DNA of 64,000 nt. Source: Streptomyces sp. NBC_00250 (GTDB taxonomy: Bacteria; Actinomycetota; Actinomycetes; Streptomycetales; Streptomycetaceae). Shown here one piece after another: positions 25,201 to 32,662 of the stretch (position 1 is its first letter; each line of letters begins with the position of its first letter). Made by a program: the position numbers and the translations under genes. The notes beneath the pieces were generated by a model. It searched no databases, was not told the DNA's origin, and saw only the letters and a list, made by a program, of their open reading frames with translations. The DNA lies in assembly GCF_036192275.1 (NCBI RefSeq), contig NZ_CP108088.1:5271501-5335500 (forward strand). The letters are read 5' to 3'.

Positions 25201-25475
25201 ACGTCGGCGGGGCCGGTGGCGGCCCGGGTGTCGGCGGCAGGGTCCGCCGCGGCCGTCGCAGCCGCGTCCGCACCCCGGTCGGCGGCGTGCGTGCCGCTCG
25301 GGGCGGCATGGCTGGAATGCGTACCCGCACCCGCCGCCTCGCCGCCCTTCGGGCGGTCCGTGCCCGCGGTCGTGCCCGTGTCGTCGACCTCGCCGGTGCC
25401 CGGGCCCGTGCCGGCGCCCGCGCGCGTCCTCGGAGCCCGTTGCACCGGAACTCGCGGTCCGTTCTCACGGTCCAT
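22287..25475 (-). CDS. afsR: AfsR: SARP-type global activator with NB-ARC ATPase and TPR domains
   Basis: A 1062-residue transcription activator, the AfsK substrate that turns on afsS. Order: low-complexity N-terminus (about 1-98), OmpR-like winged helix ([12 protein letters not shown] ... [28 protein letters not shown] ... [13 protein letters not shown]), bacterial activation domain ([43 protein letters not shown]), NB-ARC ATPase with P-loop GIGGVGKTT near residue 400 and [19 protein letters not shown], then TPR-like helices to the end. Strong resemblance to S. coelicolor AfsR is from memory; that protein has 993 residues, the excess here lying mainly in the Ala/Gly/Thr-rich N-terminal segment. 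ATG 25475 ([13 protein letters not shown]) has AGGGGGAG upstream. Divergent from the amidohydrolase across a CTGACG operator. Confidence 0.95.
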   Translation of the reverse strand: [1062 protein letters not shown]

Positions 25476-25623
25476 CGCTCCCCCTGCCCGTACCGCCACC
25501 GCTGGTTTCGCCCTGGACAGTCTGCCTTGTCCGGAGGGACTCCGTCAGCATCGGGTCGGCCGTAGTCCGGGCCGTGATGCGGCCGTAGTCCGGCTGTCAC
25601 ACCGTCGATCTGCCGCACGATAG

Positions 25624-25652
25624 CTGACGGGTCGTCAGATCGGCGCTACCGT
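25624..25652 (+). promoter_or_regulatory. Amidohydrolase promoter with CTGACG operator (copy 5) as its -35
   Basis: The perfect palindrome CTGACGGGTCGTCAG (25624-25638) supplies a TTGACG-like hexamer (25624-25629), and TACCGT (25647-25652) follows after exactly 17 bases. ATG at 25660 comes seven bases later, a leaderless arrangement. A bound repressor would mask the -35 box. Confidence 0.75.
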
Positions 25653-25659
25653 GAAAGCC

Positions 25660-26877
25660 ATGGAGACCTTCCCGAAGATCATCTCGGTGGACGACCACAC
25701 CGTGGAGCCCCCGCACGTCTGGCGGGACCGGCTCCCGTCCCGGTACCACGACACCGGACCCCGGATCGTCCGCGCCCCGCTCAAGGAAATGACCTTCCTC
25801 GGCGGAAAGTTCGCCCCCGTCATGGGGGCCAAGGGCGACGACGGCCCGATCGGCGACTGGTGGGTCTACGAGGACCTGCACCGGCCCCTCACCCGGCTCG
25901 ACACCGCCGTCGGCTACGACCGTGACGAGATACGGCTCGAAGTCATCACCTACGAGCAGATGCGGCCCGGCTCCCACTCCGTGCCCGAGCGGCTCGCCGA
26001 CATGGACGTCAACCACGTCCAGTCCGCACTCTGCTTCCCCACCTTCCCGCGCTTCTGCGGGCAGACCTTCACCGAGGCGAGCGACCGCGAGCTGGGGCTG
26101 CTCTGCGTCCGGGCGTACAACGACTGGATGGTGGAGGAGTGGTGCGGGCCCGAGGCCCACGGGCGGCTCATCCCGCTCACCCTCATCCCGCTCTGGGACC
26201 CGGAGCTGGCCGCCGCCGAGGTGCGCCGGAACGCCGCGCGCGGGGTGCGGGCCGTCGCGTTCTCCGAGATCCCCCCGCACCTCGGGCTCCCCTCGGTGCA
26301 CACGGACCACTGGGACCCCTTCTTCCGCGCGTGCGACGAGACCGGCACGGTCATCGCGATGCACATCGGCTCGTCCAGCCGGATGCCGTCGACGTCCGCC
26401 GACGCCCCGCCGGCCGTCGGCTCCACCATCACCTTCGCCAACTGCTGCTTCTCGATGGTCGACTGGCTGATGAGCGGCAAGTTCGAGCGCTTCCCCCACC
26501 TGAAGATCATGTACGCGGAGGGACAGATCGGCTGGATCCCGTACATCCTGGAGCGCGCCGACGTCGTCTGGGAGGAGAACCGGGGCTGGGGCGGGGTCGC
26601 CGAGAAGGTGCTGCGTCCGCCGTCCGAGCTGTTCGCCGGACACGTCTTCGGCTGCTTCTTCGACGACGCGTTCGGGCTCCGCAACCTCGACGCGATCGGG
26701 GCGGGGAACGTCCTCTACGAGACGGACTACCCGCACTCGGACTCGACGTGGCCCAAGTCGCGGGAGGTGGGCGAGGCGCAGATGGGCCATCTGCCGGCGG
26801 ACGTCGTCGAGCGGATCGTGCGCGGCAACGCGATCGATCTGCTGGGCCTGACGCCGGAAGGGCTGTGGCGGCCGTGA
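25660..26877 (+). CDS. Amidohydrolase-2 family metal-dependent hydrolase/decarboxylase
   Basis: A 405-residue TIM-barrel protein of the amidohydrolase-2 (ACMSD-like) family, which carries out metal-dependent hydrolysis or decarboxylation of ring-derived acids. Seen: first strand KIISVDDHTVEPPHVWRDRLP (an HxE variant instead of HxH), LADMDVNHVQSALCFPTFPRFCGQ, GPEAHGRLIPLTLIPLWDPELAAAEVRR, VIAMHIGSSSRMP with the metal-binding His, LKIMYAEGQIGWIPYILERAD and the terminal Asp block YETDYPHSDSTWPKSR. The start is ATG 25660, seven bases after TACCGT and without a ribosome binding site; GTG 25651 would overlap that box. It is the first gene after afsR and the only one downstream of operator copy 5. 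It probably belongs to the inferred CoA/F420 degradation regulon. Confidence 0.88.
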   Translation: METFPKIISVDDHTVEPPHVWRDRLPSRYHDTGPRIVRAPLKEMTFLGGKFAPVMGAKGDDGPIGDWWVYEDLHRPLTRLDTAVGYDRDEIRLEVITYEQMRPGSHSVPERLADMDVNHVQSALCFPTFPRFCGQTFTEASDRELGLLCVRAYNDWMVEEWCGPEAHGRLIPLTLIPLWDPELAAAEVRRNAARGVRAVAFSEIPPHLGLPSVHTDHWDPFFRACDETGTVIAMHIGSSSRMPSTSADAPPAVGSTITFANCCFSMVDWLMSGKFERFPHLKIMYAEGQIGWIPYILERADVVWEENRGWGGVAEKVLRPPSELFAGHVFGCFFDDAFGLRNLDAIGAGNVLYETDYPHSDSTWPKSREVGEAQMGHLPADVVERIVRGNAIDLLGLTPEGLWRP

Positions 26878-27020
26878 CGTAGTGCGCGGGCGGGCGCCGG
26901 GGGCGGCCGGGGCCCGGGTGGGACGTGGGCCGGGGGTTGCCGGGGCCCGGGTGGGCCGGGGGTGGCCCGGGTGGCCCGGGGGCGGTCAGGACCTGCCCGC
27001 CCCCGGCCCGCCGGACGCCG
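26878..27020. repeat. G-rich degenerate repeat between amidohydrolase and lectin gene ends
   Basis: About 110 bases consist of near-copies of GGGCCCGGGTGG and GGCCGGGG, with runs of four to six G on the plus strand. It sits between two convergent stop codons. It may act as a terminator or form G-rich structures; no gene is visible. Confidence 0.5.
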
Positions 27021-27560
27021 TCAGCCCCGTGACTGGGCGGTCCACATCTGGTTGGTGCCCCCGGTGCAGTCCCACTGCTGGGCCCGCGCCCCGTTCACGG
27101 TGGACCAGCCGCCGATCTCCAGGCACTTCCCGCTGTGCCGGTTGATCAGGTAGAAGACGTCGTCGCTGATGTAGTGCTCGTCCCACTGCTGGTTGGCACC
27201 GCCGTGGCAGTCCCACTGCCGGACGGTCGCGCCGTTGGTCGTGCTCCAGTCGGCGACCTCCAGGCACTTGCCGCTGTTGGCGTTCTTCTCGATCCCCCAC
27301 CAGCGGCCGTTCACCCAGCTGCCGGTCGAGGCCCAGCCCTGGTTCGAGCCCCCGTGGTAGTCCCACTGGTTCACGAGGGCGCCGTTGGCGGTCGACCAGC
27401 CGCCGACCTCCAGGTAGCGCCCGCTGTGGAGGTTCTTGTAGGCGTTCCCGCCCAGGTCCTGCGCACTGGCGGAGGGCGCCTGGACGCCGGTCACCAGCGC
27501 GAGGGCCGCCGCGGCCGTCCCGAGTGCGCGCAGCGCGGTGGTCGTCTTGCCTGTCTTCAT
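27021..27560 (-). CDS. Secreted ricin-type beta-trefoil lectin
   Basis: A 179-residue exported carbohydrate-binding protein. Signal peptide at residues 1-33 (MKTGKTTTALRALGTAAAA, cleavage probably after SASA), then one beta-trefoil made of three repeats, each with the QxW signature: QWDYHGGSNQGW, QWDCHGGANQQW and QWDCTGGTNQMW. Each repeat also carries SGRYLEVGGWST/SGKCLEVADWST/SGKCLEIGGWST. The second and third repeats have paired cysteines, the first does not. No catalytic domain is attached, so it is a stand-alone lectin, perhaps for cell-wall or plant polysaccharide. ATG was chosen as the start of the signal peptide. It has its own promoter on the divergent side facing the LLM operon; it is probably unrelated to that regulon. 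Confidence 0.9.
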   Translation of the reverse strand: MKTGKTTTALRALGTAAAALALVTGVQAPSASAQDLGGNAYKNLHSGRYLEVGGWSTANGALVNQWDYHGGSNQGWASTGSWVNGRWWGIEKNANSGKCLEVADWSTTNGATVRQWDCHGGANQQWDEHYISDDVFYLINRHSGKCLEIGGWSTVNGARAQQWDCTGGTNQMWTAQSRG

Positions 27561-27751
27561 GTCGTCCCCGTGGGTTCCGTGCGGTCGGCGCCACATGTCG
27601 GTGCGGCGCCGGAGTGCCTCGCCGACCCTAGGGGGCCGCGTCGCCCCGCGGCGGAGGAGAGGGCGGTTCGCCGTCCCGGGACGGTGCGCCGCCCGTCCCG
27701 GGACGGCCGGGACAGCCGGACGGCCGACAACCCACGACGCAAGAGCCTTGC

Positions 27752-27766
27752 CTGATGGACTGTCAG
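27752..27766. promoter_or_regulatory. CTGACG-N3-CGTCAG operator, copy 6
   Basis: CTGATGGACTGTCAG, one change per arm from consensus yet still palindromic over CTGA-TCAG. It lies 97 bases upstream of the LLM gene; its centre is 43 bases before copy 7. Confidence 0.6.
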
Positions 27767-27794
27767 GTACGAGCATGGGCCACCGTCCGCTCAA

Positions 27795-27809
27795 TTGACG
27801 GTTCGTCAG
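27795..27809. promoter_or_regulatory. CTGACG-N3-CGTCAG operator, copy 7
   Basis: TTGACGGTTCGTCAG: the right arm is perfect and the left arm has C to T, which makes a consensus -35 hexamer TTGACG. It lies 40 bases upstream of the LLM start at 27849, so it likely overlaps the promoter; the -10 box is not clear. Confidence 0.7.
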
Positions 27810-27848
27810 ATCCGGGTCGCACCGGGCCAGGGCTCAAGGGGGTTCCTC

Positions 27849-28766
27849 ATGGTGGTCTACGGGATGCAGCTGCCGGTCCAGTCGCAGAGCGCGATCTACG
27901 CCGAGCCCTGGGAGGCGGCCGCCGGCCCCGCCGACCTCCTCGCCGTCGCCCGCGCGGCCGAGGCGCACGGCTTCGACTACCTCGCGAGCTGCGACCACGT
28001 CGCCATCCCGCGACGGCTCGCCGAGGCCATGAGCACCGTCTGGTACGACCCGGTCGCCACCCTCTCCTTCCTCGCCGCCGCCACCGAACGCGTCCGGCTG
28101 CTCTCGCACGTCGCCGTCGTCGGGCTGCGGCACCCGCTCGTCACCGCCAAGGCCTACGCGACGCTCGACCACCTCTCCGGCGGCCGGCTCGTCCTCGGGG
28201 TCGGCGCCGGGCACGTACCGGAGGAGTTCGAGGCGCTCGGCGTGGACTTCGCGCGCCGGGGCGCCGTGCTCGACGAGACCATGGACGCGCTGCGGGCCGC
28301 GCTCGGGCCCGAGGAGTACCCCGAGCACACGGGGGAGCGGTTCGCCTTCAAGGAGCTGGGCCAGCTGCCCCGGCCCGCACAGGAGCGCGTCCCGCTCTGG
28401 GTCGGCGGCTCCTCCCCGGCCGCCGTGCGCCGCGCCGCGCTCAAGGGCGACGGCTGGCTCCCGCAGGGCGACCCGCGCGAACAGCTCGCCGTACAGATCC
28501 GGAAGCTGCTGCGGCTGCGCGCCGAGGCGGGGGTCGCGGAGCCGATCACCGTCGGCGCGATCGCCGAGCCGCTGTACATCGGCACTCCCGACTGGCCCGT
28601 CGGCCGGCGCACCCTCAGCGGCCGCCCGGAGGAGATCGCCGCCTCCCTGCGCGCGTACGGGGAGATGGGCGTGCATCAGATCCAGGTCCGGTTCCGCTCC
28701 CGGAGCCGTACCGAACTCACCGACCAGATGGCGGCCTTCGGCACGGAGGTCGCCCCCCACCTCTAG
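27849..28766 (+). CDS. LLM class F420-dependent oxidoreductase (TIM-barrel) 1
   Basis: A 305-residue luciferase-like monooxygenase-family protein of the F420-dependent type. Typical blocks: GFDYLASCDHVAIP, ATERVRLLSHVAVVGLRHPLVTAKAYATLDHLSGGRLVLGVGAGHVPEEFEALGVDF, then VPLWVGGSSPAAVRRAALKGDGWLPQG near the phosphate-binding end of the barrel. The family oxidises or reduces secondary alcohols, ketones or cyclic substrates with F420. ATG at 27849 with AAGGGGG upstream; an apparent longer start at 27795 lies inside the operator and is rejected. It is followed after 11 bases by the SDR, so the two form an operon. Two CTGACG operators precede it. Confidence 0.88.
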   Translation: MVVYGMQLPVQSQSAIYAEPWEAAAGPADLLAVARAAEAHGFDYLASCDHVAIPRRLAEAMSTVWYDPVATLSFLAAATERVRLLSHVAVVGLRHPLVTAKAYATLDHLSGGRLVLGVGAGHVPEEFEALGVDFARRGAVLDETMDALRAALGPEEYPEHTGERFAFKELGQLPRPAQERVPLWVGGSSPAAVRRAALKGDGWLPQGDPREQLAVQIRKLLRLRAEAGVAEPITVGAIAEPLYIGTPDWPVGRRTLSGRPEEIAASLRAYGEMGVHQIQVRFRSRSRTELTDQMAAFGTEVAPHL

Positions 28767-28777
28767 GGAGTACGGAC

Positions 28778-29539
28778 ATGGGCAAGCTCGACGGGCGGGT
28801 CGTCCTCGTCACCGGCGCGGCACGCGGGCAGGGCGAGCAGGAGGCCCGGCTGTTCGCCGGGGAAGGGGCCAGGGTCGTCCTCGCGGACGTCCTCGACGAC
28901 GCCGGCGCGACGCTGGCCAAGGAGCTGGGGGAGGAGCGGGCCGTCTACGTCCATCTGGACGTGACCAGCGAGGACGACTGGGCCGCGGCCGTGGCGCTGG
29001 CCAAGGAGCGGTTCGGGAAGATCGACGGGCTGGTCAACAACGCCGGCATCCTCCGCTTCAACGAGCTGCTCTCCACCCCCCTGGAGGAGTTCCAGGCGAT
29101 CGTCTCCGTCAACCAGACCGGCTGCTTCCTCGGCATACGCACCGTCGCGCCCGAGATCGCGGCGGCCGGCGGCGGCACGATCGTCAACACCGCCTCGTAC
29201 ACGGGGCTGACGGGGATGGCCGGGGTCGGCGCCTACGCCGCCTCCAAGCACGCCGTCCTCGGGCTGACCCGGGTCGCCGCCCTGGAGCTGGCCGCGAAGG
29301 GGATCCGGGTGAACGCCGTCTGCCCGGGGGCGATCGACACCCCCATGAGCAACCCGGAGGGCGTGGACCCGGCGGCCACGGCCGAGCTGTACCGGAAGCT
29401 CGTGCCGCTCGGGCGGATCGGACGCCCGGACGAGGTGGCGGCCCTCGCGCTCTTCCTGACCGGGGACGACTCGGCGTACATCACGGGGCAGCCCTTCGTC
29501 ATCGACGGCGGCTGGCTGGCCGGGGTCAGTCTCTTCTAG
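28778..29539 (+). CDS. SDR family oxidoreductase (hydroxysteroid dehydrogenase/FabG-like)
   Basis: A 253-residue classical short-chain dehydrogenase/reductase. Seen: cofactor loop VVLVTGAARGQGEQEARLFA, acidic residue of VVLADVLDD favouring NAD+, structural NNAG, catalytic S in NTASYTG, and Y153/K157 in GAYAASKHAV, followed by RVNAVCPGAIDTPM and a C-terminal YITGQPFVIDGGW. The pattern is close to the 3-alpha/20-beta hydroxysteroid dehydrogenase branch, so an alcohol/ketone interconversion on a ring or side chain is likely. ATG at 28778 with a GGGAG site seven bases upstream. Second gene of the LLM-SDR operon; just after its stop comes operator copy 8, and then the second LLM gene. Confidence 0.92.
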   Translation: MGKLDGRVVLVTGAARGQGEQEARLFAGEGARVVLADVLDDAGATLAKELGEERAVYVHLDVTSEDDWAAAVALAKERFGKIDGLVNNAGILRFNELLSTPLEEFQAIVSVNQTGCFLGIRTVAPEIAAAGGGTIVNTASYTGLTGMAGVGAYAASKHAVLGLTRVAALELAAKGIRVNAVCPGAIDTPMSNPEGVDPAATAELYRKLVPLGRIGRPDEVAALALFLTGDDSAYITGQPFVIDGGWLAGVSLF

Positions 29540-29545
29540 TCCTAT

Positions 29546-29560
29546 CTGACGACTCGTCAG
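29546..29560. promoter_or_regulatory. CTGACG-N3-CGTCAG operator, copy 8
   Basis: Perfect arms CTGACG and CGTCAG around ACT, seven bases after the SDR stop. With copy 9 it brackets the promoter TTGACG (29564-29569)-17-GACAGT (29587-29592) for the second LLM gene. Confidence 0.8.
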
Positions 29561-29563
29561 GTA

Positions 29564-29592
29564 TTGACGCACCTGCCGCGCGGTGCGACAGT
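29564..29592 (+). promoter_or_regulatory. Promoter of the second LLM gene, between two operators
   Basis: TTGACG (29564-29569) and GACAGT (29587-29592) are 17 bases apart. Operator copies 8 and 9 flank the element on both sides, 63 bases centre to centre, about six helical turns, so repressors on the same DNA face could interact or form a loop. Confidence 0.5.
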
Positions 29593-29608
29593 CGGGCACA
29601 TCACGAAT

Positions 29609-29623
29609 CTGACGGCACGTCAG
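29609..29623. promoter_or_regulatory. CTGACG-N3-CGTCAG operator, copy 9
   Basis: Perfect arms CTGACG and CGTCAG around GCA, 38 bases upstream of the second LLM start. A truncated half-site (CGTCAG at 29630-29635 region) follows. Confidence 0.8.
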
Positions 29624-29660
29624 AAACTCCGTCAGAAACTCACGAGGACGGTGAACCCCC

Positions 29661-30785
29661 TTGGAATTCGGGATCTTCGTACAGGGATACGTCGGCAAGC
29701 GCGCCGAGACCGATCCCGAAGCCGAGCACAAGGCCCTCATGGAGGAGACCGAGTACGTCATCCAGGCGGACAGGTCCGGCTTCAAGTACGCCTGGGCCTC
29801 GGAGCACCACTTCCTGGAGGAGTACTCGCACCTCTCCGCCAACGACGTCTACCTGGGCTACCTCGCCCACGCCACCGACCGGATCCACCTCGGCTCCGGC
29901 ATCTTCAACCCCCTCGCCCCCGTCAACCACCCGGTGAAGGTCGCCGAGAAGGTCGCCATGCTCGACCACCTCTCCGGCGGACGCTTCGAGTTCGGCTCCG
30001 GCCGGGGCGCGGGCTCCCACGAGATCCTCGGGTTCATGCCGGGCATCACCGACATGAACTACACGAAGGAGCTGTGGGAGGAGACCATCGCCGAGTTCCC
30101 CAAGATGTGGCTCCAGGACGAGTACGTCGGCTTCCAGGGCAAGCACTGGTCGCTGCCGCCCCGCAAGGTCCTCCCCAAGCCGTACGGGAAGTCCCACCCC
30201 GCCATGTGGTACGCGGCCGGGTCCCCCTCCTCGTACGCCATGGCCGGCAAGAAGGGCCTCGGCGTCCTCGGCTTCAGCGTGCAGAAGGTCTCCGACATGG
30301 AGTGGGTCGTCGAGTCCTACAAGACCGCGATCAAGGAGGCCAAGGCGATCGGCGACTTCGTCAACGACAACGTCATGGTCACCTCGACCGCGATCTGCGC
30401 CGAGACCCACGACAAGGCGGTCGAGATCGCGGTGGGCGGCGGCCTGAACTACCTCCAGTCCCTCCTGTTCCGCTACCACGACACCTTCCCGCGGCCCGAG
30501 GGCATCCCGGAGTGGCCGGAGCTCCTGCCCGAGTACTCGGCCGAGATCATCGAACTCCTCATCCAGGAGGAGCTGATGATCTGCGGAGACCCCTCGGAGG
30601 TCCTCGCCCAGTGCAAGCGGTGGGAGCAGGCCGGGGCCGACCAGCTCTCCTTCGGGCTCCCGATCGGGATCTCGTACGAGGACACGATGAACTCGATCAA
30701 GCTGATCGGTGAGCACGTGATCCCCGAGATCGACACGGACCCGATCCACCGCACCACCCGCTTCCGCCAGTCCGCAGGCTCCTGA
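29661..30785 (+). CDS. LLM class flavin/F420-dependent oxidoreductase 2 (bacterial luciferase-like)
   Basis: A 374-residue luciferase-like monooxygenase-family protein. Blocks: EFGIFVQGYVGKRAE, FKYAWASEHHFLEEYSHLSANDVYLGYLAHATDRIHLGSGIFNPLAPVNHPVKVAEKVAMLDHLSGGRFEFGSGRGAGSHE (the flavin-luciferase type EHH motif), then WYAAGSPSSYAMAGKKGLGVLGFS. The EHH and long insert favour an FMN/O2 monooxygenase, whereas the first LLM looks F420-type, so Baeyer-Villiger-like or Alkane-monooxygenase chemistry is possible. TTG at 29661 is the only start that keeps the N-terminal strand, with GAGGA 14 bases upstream. It is followed by the deacylase and aldehyde dehydrogenase genes in the same direction, the deacylase after a 149-base gap. 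Confidence 0.88.
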   Translation: MEFGIFVQGYVGKRAETDPEAEHKALMEETEYVIQADRSGFKYAWASEHHFLEEYSHLSANDVYLGYLAHATDRIHLGSGIFNPLAPVNHPVKVAEKVAMLDHLSGGRFEFGSGRGAGSHEILGFMPGITDMNYTKELWEETIAEFPKMWLQDEYVGFQGKHWSLPPRKVLPKPYGKSHPAMWYAAGSPSSYAMAGKKGLGVLGFSVQKVSDMEWVVESYKTAIKEAKAIGDFVNDNVMVTSTAICAETHDKAVEIAVGGGLNYLQSLLFRYHDTFPRPEGIPEWPELLPEYSAEIIELLIQEELMICGDPSEVLAQCKRWEQAGADQLSFGLPIGISYEDTMNSIKLIGEHVIPEIDTDPIHRTTRFRQSAGS

Positions 30786-30934
30786 GGGACCCACGCCGAC
30801 GGGCGGTGCACGACGAGCGCGGGGTGGTGTCTTCCCGGACCGCCGCCCCGTACCGGCCCCGGCCGGAGGCCGTTCCGCGGCGGCCCCCGGTCCGGGGCAC
30901 ACCCGTGTCCACGTCCAGCAAGGGAGGGAACGTC

Positions 30935-32662
30935 ATGCTCGATCACCTGATCAAGGGCGCCACCGTCGTGGACGGCACCGGCGCCCCCGCCTACGTCGCC
31001 GACATCGGCATCCGCGACGGCCGGATCGTCCTCGCCGGGCCCGGCGCGGTCGCCCGTACGACCGAGGACGCCACCGGTCTCGTCCTCACGCCCGGCTTCG
31101 TCGACCCCCACACCCACTACGACGCCCAGCTGTTCTGGGACCCGTACGCCACCCCGTCCATGAACCACGGCGTCACCACCGTCGCCGGCGGCAACTGCGG
31201 TTTCACCCTCGCCCCGCTCCACCCGGACCGGCCCGAGGACGCCGACTACACCCGCCGCATGATGTCCAAGGTCGAGGGCATGGCCCTGAAGGCCCTGGAG
31301 GAGGGCGTCGACTGGAGCTGGTCGTCCTTCGCCGAGTACCTCGACGCCCTCGACGGCCGCATCGCCGTCAACGCCGGTTTCATGGTGGGCCACTGCGCCC
31401 TGCGCCGGTACGTGATGGGCGCCGACGCCGTCGGCGGGCAGCCCACCCCCGAGCAGCTCGCGCACATGGTCGCCCTGCTCAAGGAGGCCATGGAGGCCGG
31501 TGCCTGGGGGCTGTCCACCACCCAGTCGTCCACCCACTCCGACGGTGACGGCGCCCCCGTCGCCTCCCGGCACGCCACCGCGGAGGAGCTCATCGCGCTC
31601 TCCCGCGCCGTCGGCGAGCACGAGGGCACCCAGCTCGAAGCGATCCTGGCCGGCTGTCTCGACCAGTTCTCCGACGACGAGATCGAGCTGTTCGTCGAGA
31701 TGACGGCGGCGGCCGGACGACCCCTCAACTGGAACGTCCTCACCATCGACGCCGCCGTCCCCGAACGCGTCCCGCGCCAGCTCACCGCCTCCGAGCGGGC
31801 CCGGAAGTCCGGCGGCCGGATCGTCGCCCTCACCATGCCGATCCTGACCCCGATGAACATGTCGCTCGGGACGTTCTGCGCCCTCAACCTCATCCCGGGG
31901 TGGGGCGAGATCCTCGGACTTCCCCTCCCCGAGCGGATCGCGAAGCTCCGCGACCCGGACGTGCGGGCCGAGATGCTGCGGCGCGCCGACTCCAAGGAGG
32001 CCGGGGTCTTCCGGCGCCTCGCCCACTTCGGGCGGTACGTCATCGGGGACACGTACAGCCCCGAGAACGAGGGCCTCACCGGCCGCGTCGTCGACGACAT
32101 CGCGGCCGAGCGCGGCCAGGACGCCTTCCAGTGTCTCGTCGAGATCTGCGCCAACGACGAGCTGCGGACCGTCCTGTGGCCGATGCCCAGCGACAACGAC
32201 CCGGCCTCCTGGGCGCTGCGCCGCGAGACCTGGGACCACGAGGACGTGCTGCTCGGCGGCTCCGACGCGGGCGCCCACCTGGACCGGATGTGCGGGGCGC
32301 CCTACACGACGCGGTTCCTCGGCGACTGTCTGCGCGGCCGGAAGCTCGTCCCCCTGGAGCGGGCGGTGCGGATGCTGACCGACGACCCGGCCCGGCTCTT
32401 CGGGCTCCGCGAGCGCGGCCGGATCGCCGAGGGCTTCCACGCCGACCTGGTCCTCTTCGATCCGGAGCGGATCGACGCCGGTCCGGCGACCCTCGTGCAC
32501 GACCTGCCGGGGGACAGCCCGCGGCTCGACTCGCGCGCGGTCGGCATCGTGTCGGTGCGGGTCAACGGCGTGGAGACGGTACGGGACGACGAGGTGACCG
32601 GCGCGGTCCCGGGGAAGGTACTGCGCTCCGGCCGTGACACGAGGACGGTGGCGACCAGGTGA
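30935..32662 (+). CDS. N-acyl-D-amino-acid deacylase family amidohydrolase
   Basis: A 575-residue member of the D-aminoacylase branch of the amidohydrolase superfamily. Visible metal ligands and blocks: LTPGFVDPHTHYDAQLFWDP (HxH), MNHGVTTVAGGNCGFTLAPL, MVGHCALRRYVMG, AWGLSTTQSS, HEGTQLEAILAGC and, at the end, the Asp block LLGGSDAGAHLDRMCGA; it ends with the composite-domain strand EGFHADLVLFDPERIDAGP. The N-acyl-D-amino acid activity is known for some relatives only; many long members act on other cyclic or acylated amides. ATG at 30935 with AGGGAGGG seven bases upstream; a longer frame from 30806 lacks a start signal. Its TGA overlaps the aldehyde dehydrogenase GTG, so the two are coupled. 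Confidence 0.85.
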   Translation: MLDHLIKGATVVDGTGAPAYVADIGIRDGRIVLAGPGAVARTTEDATGLVLTPGFVDPHTHYDAQLFWDPYATPSMNHGVTTVAGGNCGFTLAPLHPDRPEDADYTRRMMSKVEGMALKALEEGVDWSWSSFAEYLDALDGRIAVNAGFMVGHCALRRYVMGADAVGGQPTPEQLAHMVALLKEAMEAGAWGLSTTQSSTHSDGDGAPVASRHATAEELIALSRAVGEHEGTQLEAILAGCLDQFSDDEIELFVEMTAAAGRPLNWNVLTIDAAVPERVPRQLTASERARKSGGRIVALTMPILTPMNMSLGTFCALNLIPGWGEILGLPLPERIAKLRDPDVRAEMLRRADSKEAGVFRRLAHFGRYVIGDTYSPENEGLTGRVVDDIAAERGQDAFQCLVEICANDELRTVLWPMPSDNDPASWALRRETWDHEDVLLGGSDAGAHLDRMCGAPYTTRFLGDCLRGRKLVPLERAVRMLTDDPARLFGLRERGRIAEGFHADLVLFDPERIDAGPATLVHDLPGDSPRLDSRAVGIVSVRVNGVETVRDDEVTGAVPGKVLRSGRDTRTVATR

